NCBI GenBank assembly: GCA_016795485.1
Contig: JAEUHM010000026.1
Coordinates: 1 to 64,000, forward strand
From: Verrucomicrobiaceae bacterium
GTDB taxonomy: Bacteria; Verrucomicrobiota; Verrucomicrobiia; Verrucomicrobiales; Verrucomicrobiaceae
DNA length: 64,000 bases
Direction: 5' to 3'
Shown here: one piece after another, positions 35,901-50,900 of the stretch
How the letters are laid out: the number at the start of each line of letters is the position of its first letter
How positions within the stretch are numbered: the first letter of the stretch is position 1
Translations under genes and position numbers: made by a program
Notes under the pieces: generated by a model
Database searches by the model: none
Told to the model about the DNA's origin: nothing
Seen by the model: the letters and a program-made list of their open reading frames with translations, nothing else

Positions 35901-38900
35901 CGACAGCTAGGGTGGCATGGGTTGAGAGTGCAAAGGCTCGCAGCGGCAAGCGGTATATGGTATTTGAAGGAACTAACTCCTGCCTGGATCTGCGTGCAGC
36001 TGGTGGTGGTGCGTGGAGCACGGTTCTTCAACCCGGCAAGAGCTACCAGATTGCGATTTGGGCTGATACTGCGAGCGCTGCAGATGCATCCTTCACTCTA
36101 AGTATGCAGGCAGGTGCCAAGATATTCGGTATATCGGGCGTGAACTACCAATATTTCATGGCCAGCCAGGGACGCTGGACGGGCACGCCGAATCCCAAGT
36201 TTACCGCGACTGACTACAACGGCTGGGCTGAAGCAACGGGCAATTCATTGCAGCCGACTTGGAGAAAGTTTGTCTTCTACTTCTCCATTCCTCCGACGGC
36301 GACAACGACACAGATCAATCAAGCGAGTCTTATCCTGGCCGGAGGAACAGGCAGTGGCCCAATCGCAGTGGACCACATCTTCCTTTGTGAAGGAGGCATC
36401 AGCCTCGGTGATCTCGTTTGGCATGACATGGATAACGATGGCACGAGAGACTCTGGCGAACCAGGCATCAACGGTGTGCAGGTTGAGCTATGGAAAGCTG
36501 GTGCGGATAATCAGATCGGAGGTGGTGATGATACCCTTTCTGCTACCACCACGACGAGTGGCGGAGGTTTCTATTCTTTCGACGGCCTTCAACCTGGGTC
36601 GTTCTTTGTGAGGATACCGACCCCACCAGCGGCTACACCAATCTCGAGCTCGGTGACTGATACTGCTGACAATGGTCAGGACAACGATGACAATGGCAGC
36701 CAAACAGGCCTCGGACCGGTGCTTAGTCCGGTCGTTGCGCTTTACAATGGCACAGAACCCGGAAGTGCCGGCTCAGGCAGTGTGGAGAACACGATAGATT
36801 TTGGCTTTGTTGAGCAGCCGAACAAGGATTTTGGCGACCACAGCGGCTATGCTGCGGCGTCCAGTATACAGACATCTGCGATTCGCATTGGTGCTGCCAC
36901 CGACGTAGAAATCGTGTCAGCTTTAGACTCCGCTGCGCTTGGCGACGACACAACAGGTGTCGATGATGAGGATGGAGTGACGCTCCCAGCCACAATGACA
37001 GCGGGGACAAGTCCTTCCATCACCGTCAATGTAACGAACACATCTGCTGCTCCTGCTTATCTCAATGTGTGGTTTGATTTCAACGCGGATGGTGACTTCT
37101 CCGATTCTGGTGAGCGGGTTCTGAGCGACAGTGTAATCGCCAGCGGAATCAGCAACAGCAACCAAGTGGTGACTGTTCCAGTTCCCGCCGTTGCATCCAT
37201 CGGTAGCGTGGGCGTGCGTGTGCGCCTGACCTCAGTGATGAATCCAGGGCCTACGGGACAGAGCGGAGAAGGTGAGGTGGAAGACTATGTAGCCAACATT
37301 GTGGTGCCCATCACTGACTTTGGTGACTTCAGCGGATTCGCCCAGGCTGGAACAACAGCCACTACATCTCTCCGGATCGGGACTACGCCCACCGACACTG
37401 AGACATTGGCTCAAACCACATCGTCGGCGAATGGAGATGACGTTCTCGTATCTGACGATGAAGATGGTGTTACGACTAGCGCCCTACGCCCTGGGCAATC
37501 GGGCACTGTCACTGTCAAAGTAACGAATACCTCGGGTTCAACCGCCTATCTTAACGTCTGGTTAGATTACAACGGAAATGGGACCATTGAGATTGGCGAG
37601 CAAATCGCTGTTTTGCGCACCATTCCCACCGGAGTGACGAATCAGGATGAAGTGATCTCCGTCTTGGTGCCCTCAAATGCAGTAGTGGGCAATATTGGAC
37701 TTCGTGCTCGCATTTCCAGCTCTGTGTTGTCGGGCTTTTCTGGAACGAGTGCCACGGGAGAAGTGGAGGATCACCTGATAACCATCAGTCCGCCAAATCT
37801 TGATTTCGGCGACCTGCCAGACACTAGCGCTGGAACAGGGACGGCCAACTACGAGACATTGTTGGACAATAATGGCCCTCACCACACCCGATTGGCGGGA
37901 TTAGAGTTGGGGACAGCATGGGATGCGGATGTAGTGGCTCTTCAATCTGGCAGTGCGGACGGTGACGACTCGTTCGGCACCGATGATGAAGATGCGCTTT
38001 CTACTGTGCCTTCCCTATTGATTGGCCAGAGCGTGTCGCTTGACGTCGGTGTGAGTAACACGACAGGCTCGAGTGCACGTCTTAGCGCTTGGGTTGATTT
38101 CAATGCCAATGGCTCGTTCGCTGACGTTGGGGAGCAGGTCGCTGTGGATCAGATTGTGACTAGCGGTTCGTCTGTGGCTACCGTTAACTTCTCTGTGCCG
38201 CTAACCGCTAACCAAGGGACTACCGGTCTGCGGTTACGCCTTTCACATAGCACTGGGGTTACATCCGTTGGAAATGGGGGTAATGGAGAAGTGGAAGACT
38301 ACCTCGTGGGTATCGGTTGCCCTGTGGTAGTGGTCTCACCGCTCGTCGGAACGCTCTCAGACGCGCATTTGGGCTATCCTTACACGGTGACGTTCAGCCA
38401 GACAGGTGCCGCAAGCGCTGTGACCTTCGCTAGCAGCGTAACGCCCCCAGTCCCAGGACTGACCCTGAACTCAAGCACCGGCGAACTCTCAGGTACCCCA
38501 ACTTCTTCCGGAACCTATACCTTCCGTATCACGGCATCAGATCCCTTAGGCTGCTCTGGCTTCCGCGACTACACGTTGCTTGTCCGCTCTGAGGATCGTG
38601 GCGACTACAATCTCTTCCCCGCAGCATCCAGCAATGTCACCAGCTCGCTCAGAATGGGTGCTTCAGTGGACAATGAGCCTCTCCTCACTTTGACTTCTGC
38701 AGCCGACGTTGATGATATCACAGGCACCGATGATGAAGATGGAGTGAACTCCATTCCCAATATCGCTGAAGGCAACAACGTCAGTGTAAGCGTAAGGGTC
38801 ACCAACTTCACCGCAGGCACGGCCTATCTGAACTTGTGGATCGACTATGACAATGACGGCGACTTAACGGACGCTAACGAATCCATTGCGTCCAACCTCG

Positions 38901-41900
38901 CCGTGTCTTCCGGCACCAATAACGTCAATCGAACAATCTCGTTTGATGTTCCGCCCGGTACCCCTATTGGCATGAAGGGCATGCGCCTACGTCTGACAAG
39001 CGTTGCATCTCCGGGACCTGACGGTGCTGATGGAAGTGGCGAGGTTGAGGACTACCTGATTGAAGTGGTGCCACCAGTAAATGATTTTGGCGACTGGGAT
39101 TCACTGCCTTGGGCTCGCAGTCGAGTGACAACGGGTATCACCATTGGCGATGGCATTGACGCAGAAGGTGTTGGTGGTGCGAATCCGACTGCGACTGGCG
39201 ACGATACCGCTGGGATGGACGACGAAGATGGAATCATCCTGCCTGCTACGCTTGTTCGCGGTGGGAGCCATACGATTGGCGTCATTCTGGAGAACTTAAG
39301 CGCTCAAGCGGCATACTTGAATGCGTGGATAGACTTCAACGGTGATGGCACCATGACGGACGCAACAGAGCAGGTTGCGGTCAGTGTCCTTGTGGCTGCT
39401 GGCACGGCTAAGTATACTCATGCCCTCAATGTCAATGTTCCATGGACGGCTGCTTTGGGCAATGTAGGCATGCGCTTGCGCTTCTGCACGATTGCCAGCC
39501 CTGGGATCAACGGAACGGATGGGCTGGGCGAAGTGGAAGATCACATGGTGCCAATTTCACTTCCAGGCACTATCGGTGATCGTGTCTGGGTGGATACAGA
39601 CGGAGACGGGATGTTCGAGTTTGCCAATGGTGAACTTCCTTTGGATGGTGTGCTGGTTAATCTTTATCGCGATTTGGACAGCAGCGGCAACTTGAGCGCT
39701 GGAGACGGCAGCCCTTTTGCAAGCCAGACAACGTTCTCAGGTGGCCAATATCGCTTCCGTGGGCTGCCACCTGGTGACTACTTGGTTGAAGTAGCCGCCT
39801 CCAACTTTGCGTTGGGTGGAATCCTTCGTGATTTTGTATCAAGTCCAGGCGCACCTGATCCAGACGACAATGTGACGCAGGATGACAACGGGGCACCTGT
39901 AGCTGGTTTTGGAGTCGCATCCTCTGCGTTGACGCTAACTTCGGGCGGTGAGCCCACTGATGACGGAGATTCCGACAACTACTCCAACTTGACGGTGGAC
40001 TTTGGATTTGTGTGCACCAAGACGCTGACTTGGGATGTGCTCGTCTCCAACAACAATGCGGACAAGGTGGCTCAATACACTTATCCTCACGGAAAGTATG
40101 CGGGTGACTTTGTCGGTGCCTCATCTGGAGGATTGTCCAGGCCCTATGACATCGTGATTGGCCCTGGCGGCGATCTGTTTGTCGCTTCCCAGTTCAGTAA
40201 CGAGGTCAAAAGATACGATGGCGATACGGGTGCGTTCATCAGTACTTTTGTTTCAGCAGGCTCGGGTGGCTTGAACGGCGCCTTTGGGCTGACCTTTGGG
40301 CCAGATGGGCATCTTTACGTGACGAGCCGGAGCACGAATGAAGTGAAGCGATACAATGGAGCGACAGGAGCATTCATTGACAACTTCATCCCTTCCAGCG
40401 GCGGGCTAAACCAACCTCACCAGGGCATTTTGTGGTCAGTAGACAATAAGCTCTATGTCACCAACATTGGAAGTGGTGAGCTTCGGCGGTACGATGCGCT
40501 TGGCACCTTCCTTGATTCGATCACACTGCCTGTGGGAGTGGTGTCGGCGAGAGGCTTCAGTTTTGGTCCAGACGGAAACGTGTATCTAGCTGCTCACAAC
40601 AGCACGATTTATAAAGTAACCACAGGCACGACGATGAATCTGAGTGTCTTCGCTAACCTTCCAGACTATTACGCGCATGTTTCCTGGGGACCAGATGGTC
40701 ACATGTACGCCACTTCAGTGAGTGGTAACTATGTCCGGCGTGTCCACGGCAGTACGGGTGTGGATCTGGGCATCTTCAACCTCGGTGGTGCACTAGGTGA
40801 GCCAAAAGAGGCGCTGTTTTATCCAAGATGTGTGACCCTCAGCTTGGGCAACCTTGTGTTTGATGACGCCAATAACAATGGTGTCTATGACTCTGCAACA
40901 GAGACTGGCATCAACAACGTTGAGGTTCAGTTGTTGGATGCCGCAAATGACGCGGTAATCGCTACGACCACGACGACCGCAGGAGGTCTCTACAATTTCA
41001 TTGGGTTGGCTCCAGGAAGCTACAAGGTTCGTGTGCCCGCCCCTCCTACGACGACACCACTAGCAAGTAGCACTTCTGGAACGGACAATGGCACCGATGG
41101 CGACAACAACGGCGTGCAACCCGGTCTCCAGCAAACGGCAGTTACCACGGGAACCATCTCGCTCGCGGTGCAGAGTGAGCCGGGCAGTACAGGAGTGCTT
41201 AACGCAGACAATACCATCGACATAGGATTACGTGCTTGTGTTCCGATTGTCATTTCGCCGGCTACTTTACCAACTGGCACCGCAACGGTGCCTTACACGA
41301 CAGTGATTACTGCTACTGGAGGTGAACCTGGAGGATTCACCTGGGCTCACGTGGGTGGGACCCTGCCTCCAGGGCTAGGATTCAGCACTGCCACAGGAAC
41401 AGTCTCGGGAACGCCTACTCTCGCAGGAACCTATTCGTTCACGGTTACGGCAACGGATACAAAAGGCTGTGTGGGAACTCAGTTAATCACGGTGAAGATC
41501 TGCCCGTGGATCGATCTTGTGCCAGCCACGCTCGAGGATGGATGGGTAGGCCACCCATACAGTCAAGCAGTGGCCTTCAGTGCCTCAGGCGGTGCAGTTC
41601 CTTACACTTACACAGCGTCCAACCTCCCGACCGGGCTTACCTTCAATCCAGTGAGCAGAAAGATAGAGGGAACTGCCACGGCGCTTGGTACCTGGAATGT
41701 CTCTGTGACGGCAACTGACAACGATGGGTGCTCCCGAACGATCACACCAAGTCTGACCATCGTTTGCCCGCCGATTAGCATCTCCCCGTCGAGTCTCGTA
41801 GACGCCTATCAAGGCACAGCCTACACCCAACCCGATGCATTTAGTGCTACCAATGGTACAGCACCTTATTCTTGGAACTTCACAGGGCTGCCTACAGGAC

Positions 41901-44900
41901 TGAGCTTCAACTCCACTACGAGGAAGTTGGTGGGCATGCCGACAGCCGTGCCAGGAGTTTACAATGTGAACGTCACAGTGACGGACCTCTATGGGTGCCA
42001 GGGAACGCGCTCCTTCAATCTTCGTGTCTGTCCAATCATCAACCTAACGCCGACGTCACTGGCGTTTGCCTATGTGGGGACACCTTACGTTCAGGCCGTG
42101 CCATTTAGTGCCAGTGGAGGCCAAGCACCGTACTTCTACAGCGCATCAGGATTGCCGCCGGGAATATCTTTGGACGCCACCAATCGAGTTCTCATCGGCA
42201 CACCAACGGTTGTGGGACTTTATTCCATCAACGTTACCGCATCAGACGTGAATGGCTGTATTGTGACGGTAGCATATGCGTTCCGCGTTTGTCCGATCAT
42301 TACCCTTACACCCGCAACACTGGAAGACGCTCACGTGGGACACAGTTATGACCAAGCTAGTCCGTTCGTGGCGGCTGGGGGCACTAGTCCCTACAGTTAC
42401 ACCCTGACCGGGTTGCCAAGTGGCCTTACGTTCAATACCACGACGCAAAAGATCGAAGGAACGCCTGCTTCAATTGGCTTGTCGGTTCAGACCTACAGTC
42501 TCACCGTGACTGCCACTGATGCCGATGGATGTGTAGGAAGTCGAAATGTCGATCTCCGTGTTATCCCGCCGATGCGAGTTGGTAGTCTTGTTTGGCTGGA
42601 TGAGGATGACGATGGTTTCAAGGACGCAACGGAGCTTGGAGTTCCTGGAATCAATCTACAACTTTGGTCTTCGGGGACCAACAGCGTGGCACAGGCAGGA
42701 AGTGGTGATGATGTTCTTCTAGGCACTACGACTTCCACTGCAGGCGGTAGTTACTTGTTCGACTTCGTGAAGCCACAGAACAATGTGTACGTCCTCATGC
42801 CAACTCCCCCGCTAACGGCAAAGTTAGCAAGCCAGGTAGTCGCTGCGGCCAGCACGGGAATCGATAACGATAACAATGGATCGCAATCCGGTGGATTAGG
42901 CTCTGCGGTTAGTACGGATTTGTTCGATCTGCAGATCGGAGCTGCACCGGGAGTCGGTGCAGATGGTGATGACAGCAACACCGACTCCACCATCGACATT
43001 GGATTAAGACCAAACCACGGAGAGCAGGTTGTCTTCGATGAGATCAAGCCATTCAATCCTGCTTCTGGCGAGGATAGCCCTGGAGCGATCTATCGCTGGT
43101 TCCGCATGCGTAGAGCATCGACTGGCACCCCCTGGCGCACCGCCACGGACGCTACAGCTGTGTGTGTGGATTCGGCACGTCCCTACGCTCCAGCGGGGAC
43201 TGGTTACTACATGATGGAGGTGGATGCGCTTCCTGCGATGACCACCTATTACCCTGCATCAGTTGCTCAACGGACGGCAGCCATGGCAAGGATCCATTGG
43301 TTGGTGGACAATTACTGGTCGTCCTGGGTCACGGGATCTGGGGCTACCGCGGAGACATGGACCTACATGCGAGAAATGATGAGAGAGATCATTATGGATG
43401 CGGGTAATGGCTTCGATCTGCTAACAGGCAACCACCAGTTTGCGATCCCTTCACTGATTGCAATGACTCCAGCGATCATGAGCGTGGCTTCTACCTATCG
43501 CTCCTCCACTTATATTGTTTGTGGTGCAGATCCAGATCACGCGACCAGAGACCAAAGCCTTGTTTTCGTCACAACTAACCCGCTGGCTTCCAATCTCGTG
43601 CTCGGAAGTCAAGTCTGGCACGACTATGATGATGATGGACTGCTCGATGTGAGTGAGCTCGGAGTGGCCAACGTTAAGGTGGAGTTGTACTATGACAGGG
43701 ATGGCGTCTCCGCTAACGGTCGTGAATGGCGCGTTGGCTATGTCACCACCGACTCAATGGGCCGCTACTGCTTCAATGGACTTTCCCCTGGAAACTATGA
43801 AGTGGTGATCCCAGTCTCCAATTTCGTGCCTGGAGGCTCGCTCGTGAATCTGCAGTGGAGCAGCAGCGTGACGGACACCGCTGACAATGGTGAAGACCGT
43901 GACGACAACGGTATTCAATCCGGAGGGATCGCCACTGAGGTGCGTAGTCCTATTGTTGCTCTCTCTGCGGGTTCCGAGCCTGGGGCAGCTTCAGAGACAG
44001 GGCCTGGGGGTGAGCTTGATGATGCCATGGAGGCAAATGGTGATATGACCGTGGACTTTGGCTTCTTCGGCGGCATGACGCTCGGAGGAACCCTGTGGGC
44101 TGATTCGGTCGAAAATGGTGTGCTTGATGCCGCTACTGATACGCGACTCGCTGGCATAACGCTTGAGCTCTGGAGTGTCGGCGCGAACGGGAACGTGGAC
44201 AATGGAGCAGGCGATGACGTACTTGCTGGCATGGTAGGCACTGATTTCAGTGGGAACTATGCGTTCAGCAAACTCGCCCAAGGGGCCTACTATGTGCGAC
44301 TCGCTACACCGCCAGCTGAAAACAATGGTCCCACAACGCTTTCTGTTTCGTCAGACAATCAGACAGACAACGACAACAATGCACTTCAGCCGGGAGGTTT
44401 AGGCTCCAGTATTTACTCGCCCAAGATCACTCTCGCAGCCGGCACGGAGTCGACTGTTGACGGCGATGACTCAAATGGAGACATCACCGTTGATCTCGGG
44501 CTGTGGGTTGGGTTCCGTGTTGGCAACTTTGTTTGGAATGATGCGAACAATAATGCAGTGGTTAGCTCAGGTGAAGTGGGCATTCCTGGGGTGGTTCTGG
44601 AACTTATGAGCACAGGATCAGACAACGCTATCGGTGGCTCAGGTGGCGCGGCCGACACGGTTGTAACTGGCACGACAAGTCTTGCGGACGGTAGCTATAT
44701 GCTTGTGACGAACGTGCCTGGGCACTACTACGTGAGGGTAACCACGCCCCCGACCGCCTATCCGCTGGTTTCTGCGGTGAACGTTGCGTTGGACAATGGT
44801 GTGGATAATGACAACAACGGCTATCAGCCTAATGGCGTCCATTCATTGGTCACAACCCCGGTATTCCAACTGGCCAAGAATACCGAACCAGGATCGTCCG

Positions 44901-47900
44901 GAACTAAGAACGCAGAGAATACCATCGATATCGGATTCCGCGAGTGCCCGGTGGTGGTGCCGATGCCTGCTATTCTGCCGACTCCATACTGGGGCGCGGT
45001 CTACAGTGAAGCCCTCAGCGGTTCAGGAAGTGTCGGACCCTACAGTTTCTCCAAGAAGAGCGGTACTCTGCCGCCAGGAATCTTTTTGGCAGGAAACGGT
45101 TCACTAACAGGCACTTGTAGTGCCGTTGGCACCTACAACTTCGTCGTTGAAGTAACGGATGTCTATGGTTGTAAGGGTGAGCGTGCATACACCGTGAACG
45201 TAGGCACCATGTCGCTGGGAGATCTTGTTTGGAACGATGCGAATAACAACGGGGTCTACGACTCAGGTATCGAGTTGGGACTTGGTGGCATTTCTGTGAA
45301 CCTCTACAAAGACGGTGGGGACGGTGTGGTTGCGTCTGGCGATGACACACTCTGGGCCGCCCCTCAGACGACTAGTTTGACGGGTGCTTACATCTTCACA
45401 GGGCTGCCGGTAGGCAGGTATTATGTGACGATACCCGACGTGCCTGGTTTCCCTTACATTGGGGGAGGCAGCGGTATCGTCGCGGACAATGAGGTCAACA
45501 ATGACAACAATGCGATCCTCATTAGCGGCCCGGGAAGTGGCTACCGTAGTCCCCTGGTTCAATTGGAGCCTCAAGGTGAGTCCGGGAATGACGGTGACTC
45601 AAACCTTGATACCGAGCGCACGATTGACTTCGGTCTCTATTCAGGTGGGGTTATTGGCGATCTTGTCTTCCTGGATGCAGACAACTCCTCAACCTTCAAT
45701 GCAGGTGATTCCGGGCTGCAAAACGTAGAAGTACAGCTCTATCGCACCACGAATACGGTGGTGGGCGATGGTGATGATGTCTTGGTAGGATCGCAACTTA
45801 CGGGCGTAAATGGCGCGTATGCGTTCTCGTCTCTGATGCCGGGTCGTTACTTCGTCCGTGCCACACCTCCTGTGGCCTTCCCCATGGTCAGTCCCCTGGC
45901 GGGCATCGACAATGCGATCAACAATGACAACAACGCGACCCAAAGTGCGCCAAGTCAGCCAGCGAACACCATGCTCATCACCTATGTGGCAGGAGATGAG
46001 CCCGGAACCAGCGGCGGCACCAACACGGAGAACACCATCGATATCGGCTTCCGTGCCTGTCCGCCGATTGAGATTTCACCAACATCATTGCCATTCGCTT
46101 ATGTTTCTACGCCATACTCGCAGACTCTGACTGCCACGGGTGGTGCAGGGGCGATTACTTGGAGTGTCATCTCAGGCATATTGCCCACCTGGCTGACGCT
46201 GAATGCTGGAAGTGGTATCCTGGCTGGGATGCCACCAACTACGTCGCAAGCGCCGGTCACATTTACTGTGCGGGCTTCTGATGCGTCAGGGTGTATCGCT
46301 GATCAACCGTATACGGTCACTGTGAAGGCGCTATCGATTGGTAACTTGGTCTGGCACGATGCCAACTTTAACGGATTGAAGGACAGTGGCGAACTTGGAG
46401 TGCCCTCCGCGCCGATTTCACTCTTTGAAGCGGGCCCGGACAAGACACCGTACTCAGCTGATGATGTGCTGGTGCGCAATAGCACGACGACATTGACGGG
46501 TGCTTACTTATTCAACAATCTTCCTCAGGGCGACTACTATGTGCGGCTCCAGGCACCCCCAGGCTACCCCCGGACAAGTGCTAACGTGGTCATCACAGAC
46601 AACAGTGTCGACAACGATAACAATGCGATGCAACCGGGAGGTGCGGGCACGGCCTTCTTTAGTCCCATGATCAACCTCGCGGCTGACTCTGAGACAGCAA
46701 CAGAGGATGGAAACACGGATACAGACTTTACCGTCGACTTCGGCCTCTTCCCCGGGATGACCTTGGGAGATTTGGTCTGGCACGACGAGGATAAGGACGG
46801 ACTGAGAGACCCAACGGAGCCAGGTGTTGAGAATGTTACCGTGCAGATATTCTCTGCTGGTCCAAACAACCGCGTGGGTGGACTGGATGACGTGCTGGTG
46901 TCCACACAAGTCACCGACATCAATGGAAACTGGACTGTTACTGGCTTGCTACCTGGCAAGTATTTCATTCGTGTGCAGGACCTTCCGTGGTGGGCGCCGC
47001 TGTCAACAGCGGTGACGAACTTCACTGACGATAACATCGACAACGATGACAATGGCTCGCAGATCTGCACGGATCCGATTTACTCGCCCATCATCGACCT
47101 GACAGCCCTCGCTGAAGGCGGTACCACGGGCAACGAGAACAAGACGGTAGACTTTGGTATCAATGGCTATCCAGTCGGAGGGTTCGTAACAGCGACTCAC
47201 GATGATAGCCTGCCTATCTTTGATCCCACCAATGGCAGTTACTCACAAATGCTGGTCGACCCCTTTGGAGTAGACCACAACCAGGGTGACACGGTTGCTG
47301 AGGATACCCCGGTGGGCATTGAGCTTGGTCCAGATGGATTCCTTTATGTGGCACAGCATGGGAATATCCGCCGGATCAGCCCGAGCGGAACGGACATGGG
47401 TGCCTTCCTGAGCACCTTGCCAGGATTGCAGGAGATCGCTGCGTTCACTTTTGCGCCCGATGGGTCGTTTCTCGTGCTTGAGAAGACAGGACAGCGGGTG
47501 GTGAGGTTCCATGGACCGCTAAGTGCTACCCCAGGACAGCCTGTGGACGTTGGTCCAGTGTATGCGTTCATCTCTGAAAATGCATCTGACATATCCATTG
47601 GACCAGACGGAAACATCTATCTGGTAGCTATTGGCTTCACGGGAGCGCATTCGATCGTTCGCTATGACGGTGTCACTGGAGCAAAGTTGAATACTGTGAG
47701 CAATCCATTCGCCATCACTTCCGTTGTGGCTGGGGGAAGCTCGATTCCGAAGATCACGGGCATCGACATTGAGTCCAACACGCTTTATGCGATCAACGAG
47801 ACCGATGGCGAGGTCATCAGTGTGAACCTGACCAATCCAGCTTCTGTCCCGCCACCATTGCTGGTCGGCACCCTTTCAAGTGCTCTGTCTGGGACCTTTG

Positions 47901-50900
47901 AGACCGGGGACATTGAACTCAATCCCGTTGATCGTCACTTGTATGTCGCCGGGTACCGTTGGCATAAGCCAATCGTGGGAGGCACCTATCTTACGGCGGC
48001 ATTTCTCAAGCTGAATCCGGCTGCCGCGCCTAATGCGGTGCCCACCGTTTATGAAGTACCCATGCCCACACCGCCAGGACCTAACCAAGAAGTGTGGCCA
48101 GGTCCTCGTGATCTAAACTTTGCTTTTTATGAAGGAGTAAATCAGCCGATCGGGTCTATCGGAAACCTGATTTGGAACGACATTGATGCCGATGGGTTGG
48201 TAGATCCGGGTGAGAACGGAATCTCAGGTGTGCGCGTCGAGTTGTATCGAGACGCGAACTCAGATTCTGGGGATGGAGCGGAGTATCTGGTGGGATGGAC
48301 GTTTACAGATTTGCTTGGCCACTACTCATTCAATGGACTTGTTCCGGGCTCTTACCAAGTCGTGGTGCCTGAAGTGAACTTCCAGGCTGGTGGCTCGCTG
48401 TTCGGCTGGGGTACTTCTAGCCCTACTGATGGAACATTCGACGACCAGATTGATGGTGACGACAACGGCATTCAGCTTGCTGGATCATTCACGGAAGCCC
48501 GCAGTCCAATAATCGCACTCTCGACAGGAGCCGAACCATTGGGTGATGCATTGTCGGGCACTGAGTCTGGCTCAGGCGGCGATCTAGACGATAAGTTGGG
48601 AGATGCGCATGGCGACATGACCGTAGACTTCGGTTTTGTTGTGCCGGGACCGCTCGGTATCGGCAATTTGGTGTTTGAAGACCGCAATGGAAACAAGATC
48701 TACGATGATGGCGAGGGCATCGACGATGTGATCATCCAGCTTTACATCTCAGGCAAGAAGCCCGGTGTGGATCTGCCAATTGCTCAAACTCTCACTTCTT
48801 CAGGTGGACTTTATATGTTCCAAGGGCTTGTGGAGCGTGACTACTTCGTACACGTCCCAGCCAGCCAGTTTGGTCCATTGGGCATTTTGCGCGGCCTCTA
48901 TAGCGTCCAAGGAACTGCGGCGGGTGACGATGATGCAGGTGAAGATGGAATCGACGCCAGCTCGCCGGAAGTCGATGGTGTGAGTTCCGGCATCGTTCAG
49001 CTTGTAGAGGGTAGCCAGCCGGATGACACGGATGGTGAAACCGGATTGCACAAGGACGATGACCTCACCAATGATCGCAATATTAACCTCACGGTCGATC
49101 TTGGATTCTATCGCCGTGCTGGAATCGGCAACTTTGTCTTCTTTGATCTCAACAACGACGGGGTAGCTTCATCCAACGAGGGTGTGGATGGAGTTCAAAT
49201 TGACCTCTATGACATCCTTGGTGGTCCTGGAATCACCAGTTCGCTGGCTACGGCCTACAGTGCCGACGGTGGTCGCTACTTGTTCGACAGCATACCTGCG
49301 GGTGCTTATCGCTTGCATATACCACCGGAGATGTTCCAGATCGGTGGACCTCTGTATGGATTGGTGAGCATCTCGCAGGGGCAGTTTGGTGACGATGATG
49401 TGGGTGAAGATGGACTAAACGTCACTGATCCGGCGGTCGACGGGGTGTTCTCCAACTATGTATTCATTGACGCTGGTTTTGCTCCAACGGATGAGAACGG
49501 TGAGACGGGTGTGGACGGCCAGACGGACAACAGCATTGACGCTGCTGTGGACCTCACGATCGACTTTGGCTTCCAGATCCCGCTTGGGATTGGGAACCTC
49601 GTATTTAAGGACCTCAACAACAATGGTCGTTATGACCCTGGGGTCGATGAGGGTGTCGAGAACGTCTATCTTGAACTCTATAAGTCGACTGATGTGCCGG
49701 GATTCAAGCTGCCAGTCATGACAACGCTTTCAGAGGCAGATGGACGCTATCGGTTTGACCGAGTCTCGTCTGGTTCATACTACATTCACATTCCTGGTTC
49801 CAACTTCGTCATCGGCGGGCCTCTGGAGCACCTCGCTTCTGCCCCAGGCATCGAGACATCATCAGCAGGAGATGACAGTGTCGGTGAGAATGGTGTCGAC
49901 ACGCCGAACACCCAGTTTACGGGAGTTTCATCCAACATCTTTTCGGTGGTTCCAGGCACCCAGCCAACGGACACGGCTCCAGCAGCGACTTCGGGTGAAA
50001 ATGGATTCCTAGCCACAGAGGATTCGCCCAATGACCAGCACTTCAACCTGACAATCGACTTTGGTTTTGTTCCACCCAACCTCAACGTGGTTGGTGTCGG
50101 AAATACGGTCTACAACGATAGCAATGGCAACGGCAAGGCGGATGCAGGTGAAGGTGCTGCGAATGTGATTCTTCAGTTGTTCCCGTCTACGGAGACGTCT
50201 CCTTTGACCGGGACGCCACTCGCCACCACGGCTTCTTCATCGGAAGGCAGCTACTACTTCGGGAATCTCAGCCCAGGCAGCTATTACATCTTCATTCCGC
50301 CGTCCAATTTCAATCCAGGTGGAGCACTGGATGGTTCTCGTCCGCTTCCTGGTCAGGGTGGCGATGACGGTGCCGATGATAGTAGCGATGAGAATGGAAG
50401 TGACCCATTGGCGCCCACAATGGACGGCGTTCAATCCAACACGTTCACTCTTACACTGGGTGGCGAGCCCACAGATACGGAAACGGGTCTGAACTACCAA
50501 GCGGACACTGGTTCAGATGAAAACAATGACCTCACCATCGACTTTGGTTTCTACACACCGATGGGAGTGGGCAACCTTGTGTTTAACGATATCAATCGCA
50601 ATGGTGTGGCGGATGAAGGCGAGGGGATTGGTGGAGTGGTGGTCGAGTTGTTCGAGGTAGGAGGCTCTTCTCCTAAATCGTCGATGGTAACTAGCAACGA
50701 CAGCCTGAGCCTCGGGCGATACATGTTCACCAATGTGCGCCCAGGTGCCTACTACATCCACATACCCACCAATCAGTTCCATGAAGGCGGTGCGCTATTC
50801 AATAAAGTCTCGCTGCAGGGCTACCAAGCTCAGGGTGACGATTCGGTGAGCGAAAATGGTCTAGACAGTGACGACCCTACGACGACGGGCATCAGTTCGG

